DNA of 64,000 nt from Demequina sp. NBRC 110051 (GCF_002090055.1 NZ_BBRH01000009.1:156601-220600); one strand, 5' to 3'; shown: positions 53,931-61,881, numbered from the stretch's first letter. Notes: generated from the letters alone by a model not told the origin. Made by a program: numbers and translations.

Positions 53931-54986
53931 CTAGCGGTCGCCACCGGCGTGGCGGCCGCCTTTGACGTGACCGCGCCCCACCCAGAACCGGTAGTCCATG
54001 AGCGGCCGCGTGGCGCGGATCACCGCCGGCCGCGACACCGCATACGCGAAGAGGGGCGCGGCGATCGTCATGATGAGGAGCCAGGCTCCCTCGCCGATCA
54101 CCGTGGAGTAGCCGTACTCGCGCCCGGGGTAGAGCACCAGCGGGTGCAGGAGATAGATCACGAGCGAGGCCGCCCCGGCCTGTGCCAGCCATCCGCGCGT
54201 CCAGCCCGTGAGCGACACGAACGCCAGGGTGAGAATGAATCCCGCCGCAAGAACCCCGGCGCGCACCAGGATCCCGTCGGTGTCCGAGTAGTCGAGGTCC
54301 GCGTAGTCCTCGTGCAGGAAGAAGATGCGCCGGCTGACATGGTCCTCGGTGATGAACGCGTAGACGCCGGCGGCGACGAAGGCCGCGAAGGCCACGAGGC
54401 GCACGGGGAGGTGGCGCAGCCGCGCGAACCACTCGTCCTTCCAGGTCAGGCCCAGCGCGAAGAAGGGCAGGAAGCCCAGGGTGCGGGCGAGCGAGAGGTC
54501 GGGGCCGATGACGGCGATGACCCCCGCTCCCAGCGCCACCGCGAACGTGATGGGCACCAGGTAGCGCACACGCTCGAGCCATGGGGCGGCCAGGCGCCAC
54601 ACCAGCAGGGACAGCAGGTACCACGTGGTCCAGGCCGGCTGGACCAGGCTGGGCCAGTGCCACGTGCCCGTCACCGCGGACTGCACCACCGCATGCAAGA
54701 CCTGAAACACCACGTAGGGAAACAGCAGCCGCGCCGCAATCTTGCCCGGCGACCAGTGGGATGACTTGCGCGTGAGGTACCCGGACAGGAACACGAACGC
54801 CGGCATGTGGAACATGTACAGCCACTGCTCGAGAGTCTCGGCGTAGGGGCCCGACAGGGGCGCGATCGCGTGCCCCCAGACCACCAGGACGATCAGGAGC
54901 CCCACGGCCGTATCGATGGAGCGATCCCTCGACGGCGCCGGATTTCCGGACGCCTGCGGGCGCGCCGGAGTAGCGGTGTTCATCAT
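53931..54986 (-). CDS. Acyltransferase family 3 membrane protein (second of two)
   Basis: A 351-residue membrane protein with about ten hydrophobic segments, paralogous to the one at 51042. It contains RDRSIDTAVGLLIVLVVWGHAIAPL and WLYMFHMPAFVFLSGYLTRKSSHW. The end is His/Gly/Arg-rich. AAGGA upstream supports either of the two adjacent ATGs. It converges on the TagF-like gene, 12 bases apart. Confidence 0.88.
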   Translation of the reverse strand: MMNTATPARPQASGNPAPSRDRSIDTAVGLLIVLVVWGHAIAPLSGPYAETLEQWLYMFHMPAFVFLSGYLTRKSSHWSPGKIAARLLFPYVVFQVLHAVVQSAVTGTWHWPSLVQPAWTTWYLLSLLVWRLAAPWLERVRYLVPITFAVALGAGVIAVIGPDLSLARTLGFLPFFALGLTWKDEWFARLRHLPVRLVAFAAFVAAGVYAFITEDHVSRRIFFLHEDYADLDYSDTDGILVRAGVLAAGFILTLAFVSLTGWTRGWLAQAGAASLVIYLLHPLVLYPGREYGYSTVIGEGAWLLIMTIAAPLFAYAVSRPAVIRATRPLMDYRFWVGRGHVKGGRHAGGDR

Positions 54987-55051
54987 TCCTTCATTGTCAA
55001 TCGCCCGAATCTGTGGAAATTCTCAGGTGGCCGACGTTGACGAAGGGAGGG

Positions 55052-55585
55052 CTAGTTATCGCCCCTCACCACGCCGGGGTCGGCATCGTCGTCGACGATG
55101 GCCCCCGACTCGAGCACCTTGCGCAGATAGGCGTAGGTGAGATCGCCGTTGACCTGGTCGAACTGGTGCTCGTAGCCCGCCTTGTTGTACAGCGAGATGT
55201 TGTGCTTGGAGTTCTGGCCGGTAAAGACCCAGACCTCACGCGTGGTGTCGGGCAGGTACCCGAGCACCGCGAACAGCAACTGCGTGCCGATGCCGTGACC
55301 CTGCTGGTCGGGCACCACCGCGAGGCGCCCAATGGTCGCCTTGTCGCCCTCGAGCCCCACACGGATGGACCCGATGAGGCGGTGGCCCTCCCAAGCCCCC
55401 AGAGTGACGACATCCTCCGACTCCAGGTCGACGATGAGCTCCTCGAGCGTCTGCGTCAGCGCCGGAATGTGGGGGTCGCCGTACAACTGCGCTTCCGTGA
55501 CAAAGGCGGCACGTCGCACAGTCAACAGTTCGCCGGCGTGGTCGGTTCCCACGACATCGATGCGGACGCTCTCGGTCTCAGCCAT
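55052..55585 (-). CDS. GNAT-family N-acetyltransferase
   Basis: A 177-residue acetyltransferase. Motif A is IGRLAVVPDQQGHGIGTQLLFAVL, which carries the acetyl-CoA R/Q-xx-G-x-G/A loop, and motif B is HNISLYNKAGYEHQF. The N-terminal half is VRRAAFVTEAQLYGDPHIPAL. The substrate cannot be predicted. A one-mismatch 13-mer (55286-55298) lies inside motif A codons (GHGIGTQ), where Gly-Ile-Gly is needed. Confidence 0.88.
   Translation of the reverse strand: MAETESVRIDVVGTDHAGELLTVRRAAFVTEAQLYGDPHIPALTQTLEELIVDLESEDVVTLGAWEGHRLIGSIRVGLEGDKATIGRLAVVPDQQGHGIGTQLLFAVLGYLPDTTREVWVFTGQNSKHNISLYNKAGYEHQFDQVNGDLTYAYLRKVLESGAIVDDDADPGVVRGDN
55286..55298 (+). repeat. 13-mer repeat copy, one mismatch
   Basis: Last base A; within the acetyl-CoA loop codons of the GNAT gene. 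Confidence 0.6.
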
Positions 55586-55623
55586 GCGTCCATCCTGGCA
55601 CGGAAGGCTGCGCGACCACAGCC

Positions 55624-56940
55624 ATGACGCGCGGGCCCGGGACCGCGCACGCCTGCCGGGTACGCTTGCCTGGTGCGTCCCCTCTACCCGGCGTCCCTGT
55701 CAGCCCAATTCACCGTCGAACGCGGTGGGCGTTGCTAGCGCCGTTGCGCTCGCTCGCCGGGGCCGCGATTCGTCGCCTTGGCCTGCTGCCCGGCGGGGTG
55801 CCGGACGGGCGCGGCGACGACGACAAGCTCGGCGACTACGTCATTCGCTCCGAGTCGCTGGTCTTTTTCCCCGACCCGCCGGAAAACCTATACCAGTTGC
55901 GCCAGTGGTACGGCGCCCTCGCGGAGCTCGACAAGTTCGGCGGCGTCAGCGTCGTCACCCAGGACAGCCGTACGGCACGCGCGGTGCGCGACGAGACCGA
56001 CTTCGAGGTGCTCGTGGTCGCGCGCAACCGGACCTTTGCCGGGCTGGTGGACCGCGGCAACGCCAAGATCGCGATCTATGTGGGCCACGCCAATAACAAC
56101 ATGGTGGGACTGCGCTCGACCGGCCTCGCGCACATCTTCCTTGCGCACGGTGACTCCGATAAGTCCGTCTCGGTGTCCAACCAGGTCAAGGGCTTCGACT
56201 ACACGTTTGTGGCGGGCCCGGCCGCGATCGAACGCTACGCGGCCGAGGTGCTGTTCTTCGACGCCGAACGCCACCTGCGCGTGGTGGGGCGCCCCCAGCT
56301 GCCGTCGCGGGTCTCGCGAGACGAGGCCCGCGTGGTCCTGTACGCCCCCACCTGGGAGGGATCGCAGGAGACCAACGCCTATTCCTCGGTGAGTTCACAC
56401 GGCGAGGCCATCGTGCGGTCGCTCCTCGCGGCCGGCTACACGGTGCTGTACCGCCCGCACCCGCGCCTGGGAGTCTCCGACCGCCGCTACCGCGAGGCCG
56501 ACCAGGCCGTGCGTGCCATCGTCACGGCCGCCGGCGAGCGCGGCGAGGTCGACGTCACGGCCGATCAGACCGACGCGATGCAACGGGCCGATGTGTTGGT
56601 CACCGATATCTCGGCCATGAGTTCCGATTGGCTGGGCCAGCGCAAGCCGCTGCTCGTCACCGTGCCGGTGACACCGCAGGCGGTTCCGGCCGGCCCGTCT
56701 CGCCTTCACGCGCAGGTGCCGCGCATCACGGCGGACCAGGCGCACGGCACCGGCGAACTGGTGCGCCAGACCGTCGCGGACCCCGAGCACCTCGCCACCA
56801 TCGCATCGCTCGCGGAGCATTACCTGGGCGGATTCGATGCGGCGCAGGCGACGGAAGCGTTTGTGCGCGAGTGCCGCGAGGCCGCCGCGCAGCGGGACCG
56901 TGAACGGGCCGTGAAACAATCCGGTCATGCACCGTCCTGA
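55624..56940 (+). CDS. CDP-glycerol glycerophosphotransferase family protein (second)
   Basis: A 438-residue GT-B-type protein of the TagF/TagB family. It has NAKIAIYVGHANNNMVGLRSTGLAHIFLAHGDSDKSVS, VVLYAPTWEGSQ, VLYRPHPRLGVSD and VLVTDISAMSSDWLGQRKPLLV. The donor-site His appears in LAHGDSDK rather than WHG, so it differs from the larger paralogue. The start is uncertain: the first 55 residues look non-coding. TACGCT at 55661-55666 and a GTG 6 nt later fit a promoter, but that GTG is out of frame; TTG 55732 or GTG 55798 may be the true start. It overlaps the CDP-alcohol enzyme by 14 nt. Confidence 0.78.
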   Translation: MTRGPGTAHACRVRLPGASPLPGVPVSPIHRRTRWALLAPLRSLAGAAIRRLGLLPGGVPDGRGDDDKLGDYVIRSESLVFFPDPPENLYQLRQWYGALAELDKFGGVSVVTQDSRTARAVRDETDFEVLVVARNRTFAGLVDRGNAKIAIYVGHANNNMVGLRSTGLAHIFLAHGDSDKSVSVSNQVKGFDYTFVAGPAAIERYAAEVLFFDAERHLRVVGRPQLPSRVSRDEARVVLYAPTWEGSQETNAYSSVSSHGEAIVRSLLAAGYTVLYRPHPRLGVSDRRYREADQAVRAIVTAAGERGEVDVTADQTDAMQRADVLVTDISAMSSDWLGQRKPLLVTVPVTPQAVPAGPSRLHAQVPRITADQAHGTGELVRQTVADPEHLATIASLAEHYLGGFDAAQATEAFVRECREAAAQRDRERAVKQSGHAPS

Positions 56941-57739
56941 CGATCGCCCGTCGCACCCCACCATCGAGCAGATCCGCGAGGTCTGCCAGCCGCCCGAGAT
57001 TCGCGGCCGCAAGAACTCCGAGCACTGGACCGGCGACGTCTTCACCCGGTCCCTCTCGCCCTACCTGACGCGCTTCTTCGTGAGCGCGGGACTCAGCGCG
57101 AACGCGGTGACCGTCGGCATGATTCTGTGCGGTTGGGCGGCGGCCGCGGCTCTGCTCATTCCCGGCTGGTGGGGTCCCCTGCTGGCCGCCGTCTTGGCGA
57201 TGGGCCAGATGCTCCTGGACGCCTCTGACGGCGAGGTCGCGCGCTGGACCCGCAAGATGGGCCCGCGCGGCATCTTCCTTGACCGTATCGCTCACACCAC
57301 CACGGAGTCCCTCGTACCCATGGCGGCGGGCCTGCGCATTGCGCTCGAGTCCGCCCCCGTCGACTGGCGGTGGGCCTTCGCCGGCGCGCTGCTCGGCATG
57401 CTGGTGTTGTGGAACAAGTCGCTCAACGACGGGTCGCGTTTGGCGCGGGTCCAGGGCGGGCTACCGCTGGCCAAGGAGGACACCGGCATCAAGGTGCCCA
57501 CGGTCGGCTGGGTCGCCCGTGCACGCCGCGCGGCGAACCTGGTGCCCATTCACCGCGCGTATCACTCGGTCGAGCAGACCCTCGTGATGCTCGCCTTCGC
57601 GATCGTCGGCACCCTCGCGGGTTTCAACGGCGTGGCCGTCGCTGTCGCGGTGCTCCTCGTCGCGGCGCCGTTCGTCATCGCCGGCCACACGTTGGCGATC
57701 CTCACCTCGGCACAGCTCAAGGCGCCGCCGGCCTCCTAG
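56927..57739 (+). CDS. CDP-alcohol phosphatidyltransferase family membrane enzyme
   Basis: A 270-residue membrane enzyme with about six hydrophobic segments. The catalytic motif DxxDGxxAR is at 98-106 and continues with G115 and D119, but the fourth Asp (position 123) is His: D98-xx-D101-G102-xx-A105-R106 ... G115-xxx-D119-xxx-H123. The Asp that serves as base in most members is therefore changed. Such enzymes join a CDP-alcohol to an acceptor alcohol. It overlaps the preceding CDP-glycerol transferase-family gene by 14 nt, so both are probably used in making one glycerol-phosphate-containing envelope polymer or lipid. Confidence 0.82.
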   Translation: MHRPDDRPSHPTIEQIREVCQPPEIRGRKNSEHWTGDVFTRSLSPYLTRFFVSAGLSANAVTVGMILCGWAAAAALLIPGWWGPLLAAVLAMGQMLLDASDGEVARWTRKMGPRGIFLDRIAHTTTESLVPMAAGLRIALESAPVDWRWAFAGALLGMLVLWNKSLNDGSRLARVQGGLPLAKEDTGIKVPTVGWVARARRAANLVPIHRAYHSVEQTLVMLAFAIVGTLAGFNGVAVAVAVLLVAAPFVIAGHTLAILTSAQLKAPPAS

Positions 57740-57744
57740 GCCGG

Positions 57745-57757
57745 CCACGGCATCGGC
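57745..57757 (-). repeat. 13-mer repeat copy, exact, intergenic
   Basis: Lies in the 23-nt gap between convergent stops of the CDP-alcohol transferase and SpoIID/SLH genes, with GGCCG...CGGCC pairing around it. Confidence 0.85.
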
Positions 57758-57762
57758 CGTCC

Positions 57763-59706
57763 CTAGTAGTTCGCGGTAAACGACCACAGCCACGGCGACT
57801 TGCCGTTGGCAAGCTTGCTGCGGATGCTTTCGGCGCCCGTGATCGTCGAGGTCTTGCCGGCGGACGATGTCGCGGTCACCTTGGTCGCGGCCGCGTCCGA
57901 GCCGCCGGCGGTGCGGCCGGTGACCTTGATCGACACCACGTCCGATAGCCCAAACACCGACTTCGCGGTGGTCTGGCTGAGCGTTTGGGTCCAGGAGCGG
58001 TTGGGGTTGATCGAGGTCTCGGACCAGGGGTCATCCGTGGAGCGCAGATACGACAGCGTCGCGCTCCAGATGTCCTCGCTGTTCTCGGTCTGCCCGCCCG
58101 ACGATGAGAAGTAGTAGGTCCGCGCGATGGAGCCGCCACTGGTGAGCACCTTGCCCTTGGTGCCGCTCACCGTCGCGTTGACTGCGCTCACCCAGCGCTT
58201 GCCGTAGTACGCGTTGGTGCCCTCGTTCTCCTTGCTCCAGCCGGCGAAGTTCTGGTCGCTCGTGTCATCGACGATGTTGCAGTCGCACGACGAATCGATG
58301 CCGCCGTTGAGGGCCCGCACCGCGTAGCCACGCGCGACGATGGCCTGAGCCTGGAGGGCGTCCGTGTCCCACGACGAGGGCATCTCGGCGATCCCGTACA
58401 TGTACTCCGTGTTGAGATCGAGGACGTTGACGATGTTCAGCCGGCTCGCGGGCACCGAGATCAGCATCTTCCCGTGGCGGTACGTGCCGTGCGTGGCGGG
58501 GATCTTGGAGGCGCCGGTGCCCTTGTAGATGTCGACGTACACGTCTTCGGAGGATCCGGACTGGTAGTACGAGGTGCTCTCCCACTGAAGGGAGATGTCC
58601 TTCGTCGCGGTGACCTTCTGGCCGCCGTCGCGCTCGACGGTGATCGAGGTGCCCGATCGCGTGATGTGAAGGTACTCGTTGTTCTTGCCGGTCCATGTGG
58701 TGTGCGGGCTGGAGCTACCCGAATTGTAGAAACGCATGACCCACTGACCGTCGTCGGTGGTGTCCGAGCCGGGCGAGCGCACCACGAGCGTCACCGAACT
58801 GGTCCAGTCGGTGCCCTTGCCGTACACCTGTACGGCGAGGTCCTTGGATGCCTCGACCTGAGACACCGAGGTGCCCTTGTAGTAGTACTTCAGGATGTCG
58901 CTCGCGCTCTTGCCGTCGAGAGCCATCGCCTGCGCGCCATACTGGGACATACCGACGCCGTGGCCGTAGCCGGCGCCCTTGACCGTGAAGCTCGTCGGGA
59001 TCAGCGGCTTGACGCTCGGACTGCCGCTCAGACGGTAGAGGAAGGCCGCCGTGGCCTCGCGCGAGACGCCCGACTTGGGGCGGAAGGTGCCGTCCGCGTA
59101 GCCGGTGGTGATGCCCGTTGAGCGCAGCCACGTGACCTCCTTGTAGAACTTCGAGGAGGTGGACATGTCCTTGAACGGCGACGTCTTCGGGGAGCTGAAC
59201 GAGGGGCTGCCCTCGTAGCGGTACAGGAAAGCCGCCATCGCGTCACGGTCGATGGTGTTCTTAGGGCGGAAGGTGCCGTCCGCCCAGCCCGTGGTGATCC
59301 CCTGCTTGGACAGCCAGACGATCTCCCTATAGAACTGCGAGCTCGTCGGCACGTCCATAAAGGGCGACTTCGAGGGAAGCGACACCGACGGACGCCCGCT
59401 CAGGCGGTAGAGGAATGCCGCAAAGGCCTCGCGAGAGACCTCGGCCTTGGGCTTGAACGTGCCGTCGGCGTAGCCCGTCGTAATGCCCTCGCCCGCCAGC
59501 CAGGAGATTTCTTTGGCGAACTGGTGGGTAGCAGGCACGTCGGAAAACGTGGTCGCCGCGGTCGCGGGGGTCGCGGGCGCCACGAGGAGGGTCAGCGCGA
59601 CGCCCATGACGGCGACAAAGGCTGCCGCGAGGCCTCTCCGCTTGACGGCACGGGGGGTCATTGCCATTGCTACGTTCTCGCTCACACCAAGTCCACTTCG
59701 TGACAC
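57763..59706 (-). CDS. Secreted SLH-domain SpoIID/LytB-type protein
   Basis: A 647-residue exported protein. The signal peptide runs to the ATPATAAT region (about 50). Three SLH repeats follow (about 53-245), each with an FxDVPxxxxFxxEIxWL start and a GITTGYADGTFRPK-type end. The remainder is a SpoIID/LytB domain with GYGHGVGMSQYGAQAMALDGKSASDILKYYY, LNTEYMYGIAEMPSSWDTDALQAQAIVARGYAV and WSETSINPNRSW. SpoIID-type domains cut stem-less glycan strands or aid amidases. SLH repeats anchor to cell-wall glycopolymers. The GTG at 59706 sits about 6 nt after a weak -10; GTG 59685 or ATG 59667 are alternatives that give a cleaner signal peptide. Confidence 0.85.
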   Translation of the reverse strand: MSRSGLGVSENVAMAMTPRAVKRRGLAAAFVAVMGVALTLLVAPATPATAATTFSDVPATHQFAKEISWLAGEGITTGYADGTFKPKAEVSREAFAAFLYRLSGRPSVSLPSKSPFMDVPTSSQFYREIVWLSKQGITTGWADGTFRPKNTIDRDAMAAFLYRYEGSPSFSSPKTSPFKDMSTSSKFYKEVTWLRSTGITTGYADGTFRPKSGVSREATAAFLYRLSGSPSVKPLIPTSFTVKGAGYGHGVGMSQYGAQAMALDGKSASDILKYYYKGTSVSQVEASKDLAVQVYGKGTDWTSSVTLVVRSPGSDTTDDGQWVMRFYNSGSSSPHTTWTGKNNEYLHITRSGTSITVERDGGQKVTATKDISLQWESTSYYQSGSSEDVYVDIYKGTGASKIPATHGTYRHGKMLISVPASRLNIVNVLDLNTEYMYGIAEMPSSWDTDALQAQAIVARGYAVRALNGGIDSSCDCNIVDDTSDQNFAGWSKENEGTNAYYGKRWVSAVNATVSGTKGKVLTSGGSIARTYYFSSSGGQTENSEDIWSATLSYLRSTDDPWSETSINPNRSWTQTLSQTTAKSVFGLSDVVSIKVTGRTAGGSDAAATKVTATSSAGKTSTITGAESIRSKLANGKSPWLWSFTANY

Positions 59707-59731
59707 AAGTGACTAGTGTGACACCTGTGAA
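59700..59731. promoter_or_regulatory. Array of GTGAC repeats with 9-bp period upstream of the SpoIID/SLH gene
   Basis: GTGAC at 59700, 59709 and 59718 and GTGAA at 59727, each 9 bp apart. TTGACG at 59737-59742 (minus strand) and CACTAG at 59713-59718 form a plausible promoter inside the array, so a regulator bound here would cover the -10 and start. Confidence 0.5.
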
Positions 59732-59819
59732 CTCTGCGTCAAGGGGGTGAGAGGAATCCGACGGCGCCGATGTCTCACGTCGGAATTGCGGCCGTTCAGA
59801 TCAGTGCGCTAGGCGTCAG

Positions 59820-59825
59820 TACGCT
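59820..59825 (+). promoter_or_regulatory. -10 box of purU, leaderless spacing
   Basis: TACGCT, 7 nt before the ATG at 59833. Confidence 0.5.
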
Positions 59826-59832
59826 GGGCGCC

Positions 59833-60687
59833 ATGACGCAGACCGACACCCGCTATGTGCTGAGCCTGTCCTGCCCCGACGGCCCCGGCATCGTGCACGC
59901 CGTCTCCGGCGCCCTGGCCGAGCTTGACGGCAACATCACGGAATCCCAGCAGTTCGGGGACCCGGACACGGGACTGTTTTTCATGCGCGTCGAGGTCACG
60001 AGCCCCGCAGAGCGCCCCGTCATGGAGAGTGCGGTCGCTGGCCTTGCGGCACGCTTCGGGATGACCTGGAACCTCGACGTTGCGGGACGCCGTATGCGGA
60101 CCCTGGTGCTGGTGTCGAAGGCCGCACACTGTGCCAACGACCTGCTGTTCCGTGAGCGCGCCAAGACGCTGCCCATCGACATCGTGGCGATGGCGGGCAA
60201 TCACACCACACTTGAGCCGCTCGCGTCGTTCTACGGCAAGCAGTTCCACCACGTGCCGGTGACGGCAGACACCAAGGCCGATGCGGAGGCTCGGTTGTTG
60301 GCCCTCGTCGATGAACTCGATGTTGAGCTCGTGGTGCTCGCGCGCTACATGCAGATCCTCTCCCCCGAGCTGTCCGAGGCTCTGCGCGGGCGCGCGATCA
60401 ACATCCACCACTCGTTCCTGCCGTCCTTCAAGGGGGCGAGGCCGTACTTTCAGGCGCACGACCGCGGGGTGAAGCTGATTGGCGCGACGGCTCACTACGT
60501 CACGAGCGACCTCGACGAGGGACCGATCATCGAGCAGGAGGTGGAGCGGGTGGACCACTCGCACACCCCTGAGTCGCTGACCGCCGTGGGCGCCGATGTG
60601 GAGCGCCGCGCGCTCGCCCGGGCGGTGCGCTGGCATGCCGAGCACCGGGTGCTCTTGGACGGGCACCGCACCATCGTGTTCCGCTAG
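59833..60687 (+). CDS. purU: Formyltetrahydrofolate deformylase
   Basis: A 284-residue enzyme hydrolysing 10-formyl-THF to formate and THF. An N-terminal ACT domain (about 1-80, VLSLSCPDGPGIVHAVSGALAELDGNITESQQF) senses Met/Gly. The formyltransferase-fold domain has VLVSKAAHCANDLLFR, AMAGNHTTLEPLASFYG, the catalytic NIHHSFLPSFKGARPYFQAHDRGVKLIGATAHYVTSDLDEGPIIEQ. The short start fits the family; a TANNNT box 7 nt upstream implies a leaderless message. It sits between two SLH genes and is not linked to the glyA-folD operon. Confidence 0.95.
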   Translation: MTQTDTRYVLSLSCPDGPGIVHAVSGALAELDGNITESQQFGDPDTGLFFMRVEVTSPAERPVMESAVAGLAARFGMTWNLDVAGRRMRTLVLVSKAAHCANDLLFRERAKTLPIDIVAMAGNHTTLEPLASFYGKQFHHVPVTADTKADAEARLLALVDELDVELVVLARYMQILSPELSEALRGRAINIHHSFLPSFKGARPYFQAHDRGVKLIGATAHYVTSDLDEGPIIEQEVERVDHSHTPESLTAVGADVERRALARAVRWHAEHRVLLDGHRTIVFR

Positions 60688-60832
60688 CCGCGGGAAGCCA
60701 GTTCCACTCGTCGGGGGACGCCATTCCCCCCTCGCGACCGGGAGCCGCGACGGTAGCGTCGGCACATTCCGGAAATACCTGAGCAGAAGTGGGATTGTTC
60801 ACACCAGATTCCCTTCGCGTGTCGCGCGCGGA

Positions 60833-60838
60833 TAACTT
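60833..60838 (+). promoter_or_regulatory. -10 box of the CAP/SLH gene
   Basis: TAACTT, 8 nt before the ATG at 60847. Confidence 0.4.
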
Positions 60839-60846
60839 CACGCCTC

Positions 60847-61881
60847 ATGAAGGCAGTTCTCACCCGCGCCACGATCGCACTCGCATTTGTCGCCACCCTT
60901 ACGGTGGGCGCCGCTGTTCCCGCCACCGCGGCGACGAGCGGCGACGACCGTATCGAGACCGCGACGAACGCCTACCGCGCCTCCCACGGTGTCGACGACC
61001 TGGGCCGCAACGGCGGCGTGGACTCTGTCGCTCAGACGTGGGCGGAGCACATGCGCTCCACTCGGACCCTGGCCCACAACCCCAAGTTCGGTTCGCAGAT
61101 GCCGCAGCGGGGCCTGTCGAGCTGGGGCGAGAACGTGGGCTACGCGTGCGGCTACGGCGGCGTGAACGCCAACGTGGACGCGATCATCAAAGGCTGGAAG
61201 AACTCCTCGGGCCACCGGGCCAACATGCTGCGCTCGACCTTCACCGACATCGGCATCGGTGTCGCGTATGACTCGGGTCGCGACTGCGTGTGGGCCGTGC
61301 AGGACTTCGGCCGCTACACCGCCTCCACGTCGGCCGCTGGCTCGATGTTCTGGGACGTGCCGGCGAGCCACCAGTTCCACGACGAGATCGAGTGGCTGGC
61401 CACCGAGGAGATCACTACCGGCTACTCGGATGGCACGTTCCGTCCGTCGAACGACGTGACCCGCGAGGCCTTTGCGGCCTTCCTCTACCGCTACGCGGGA
61501 GAGCCTCGGTTCACGGCCCCGAGCCGTTCGCCGTTCAAGGACGTGCCGTCGTCGTCGCAGTTCTACAAGGAGATCTCGTGGCTGGCTTCGACGGGCATGA
61601 CGACCGGCTGGTCGGATGGCACGTTCCGCCCCAAGCAGGAGATCTCCCGTGAGGCGATGGCGGCGTTCCTGTACCGGTACTCGGGAGAGCCGAAGATCTC
61701 GGTTCCGAACCGCTCTCCGTTCAAGGACATGAGCACGGGCGACCAGTTCTACCGCGAGGTGGTGTGGCTGCGCAGCACGGGCATCACCACGGGCTTCTCG
61801 GACGGCACCTTCCGCCCCTCGGCCGATGTGACGCGCGAGGCCACGGCGGCCTTCTTCGAGCGAGCCTCGAGCATCCTCTAA
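60847..61881 (+). CDS. Secreted CAP-domain protein with three SLH repeats
   Basis: A 344-residue exported protein. The signal peptide ends near VPATAAT (29). The CAP/SCP domain spans about 33-157 with the active-site signatures TRTLAHNPKFG (His), SSWGENVGYACG (Glu) and WKNSSGHRANML (His). Three SLH repeats fill about 165-344, each with FWDVPASHQF- or FKDxxxxxQF-type beginnings and EITTGYSDGTFRP- or GITTGFSDGTFRP-type ends. CAP domains occur in secreted peptidases or lipid-binding proteins; the role is unknown. Near-identical SLH modules in the SpoIID/LytB-type protein suggest shared attachment to the same wall polymer. Confidence 0.9.
   Translation: MKAVLTRATIALAFVATLTVGAAVPATAATSGDDRIETATNAYRASHGVDDLGRNGGVDSVAQTWAEHMRSTRTLAHNPKFGSQMPQRGLSSWGENVGYACGYGGVNANVDAIIKGWKNSSGHRANMLRSTFTDIGIGVAYDSGRDCVWAVQDFGRYTASTSAAGSMFWDVPASHQFHDEIEWLATEEITTGYSDGTFRPSNDVTREAFAAFLYRYAGEPRFTAPSRSPFKDVPSSSQFYKEISWLASTGMTTGWSDGTFRPKQEISREAMAAFLYRYSGEPKISVPNRSPFKDMSTGDQFYREVVWLRSTGITTGFSDGTFRPSADVTREATAAFFERASSIL

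Noticed and set aside
11807..57757. Reading the 13-mer as a CRISPR repeat, KOPS or Chi site
   Set aside because: Spacing is irregular over kilobases with no spacers or cas genes, and both orientations occur at similar frequency, unlike polar segregation or recombination signals.
60688..60846. A ydaO (c-di-AMP) riboswitch before the CAP/SLH gene
   Set aside because: Conserved ydaO blocks were looked for and not found in the 159-nt gap.
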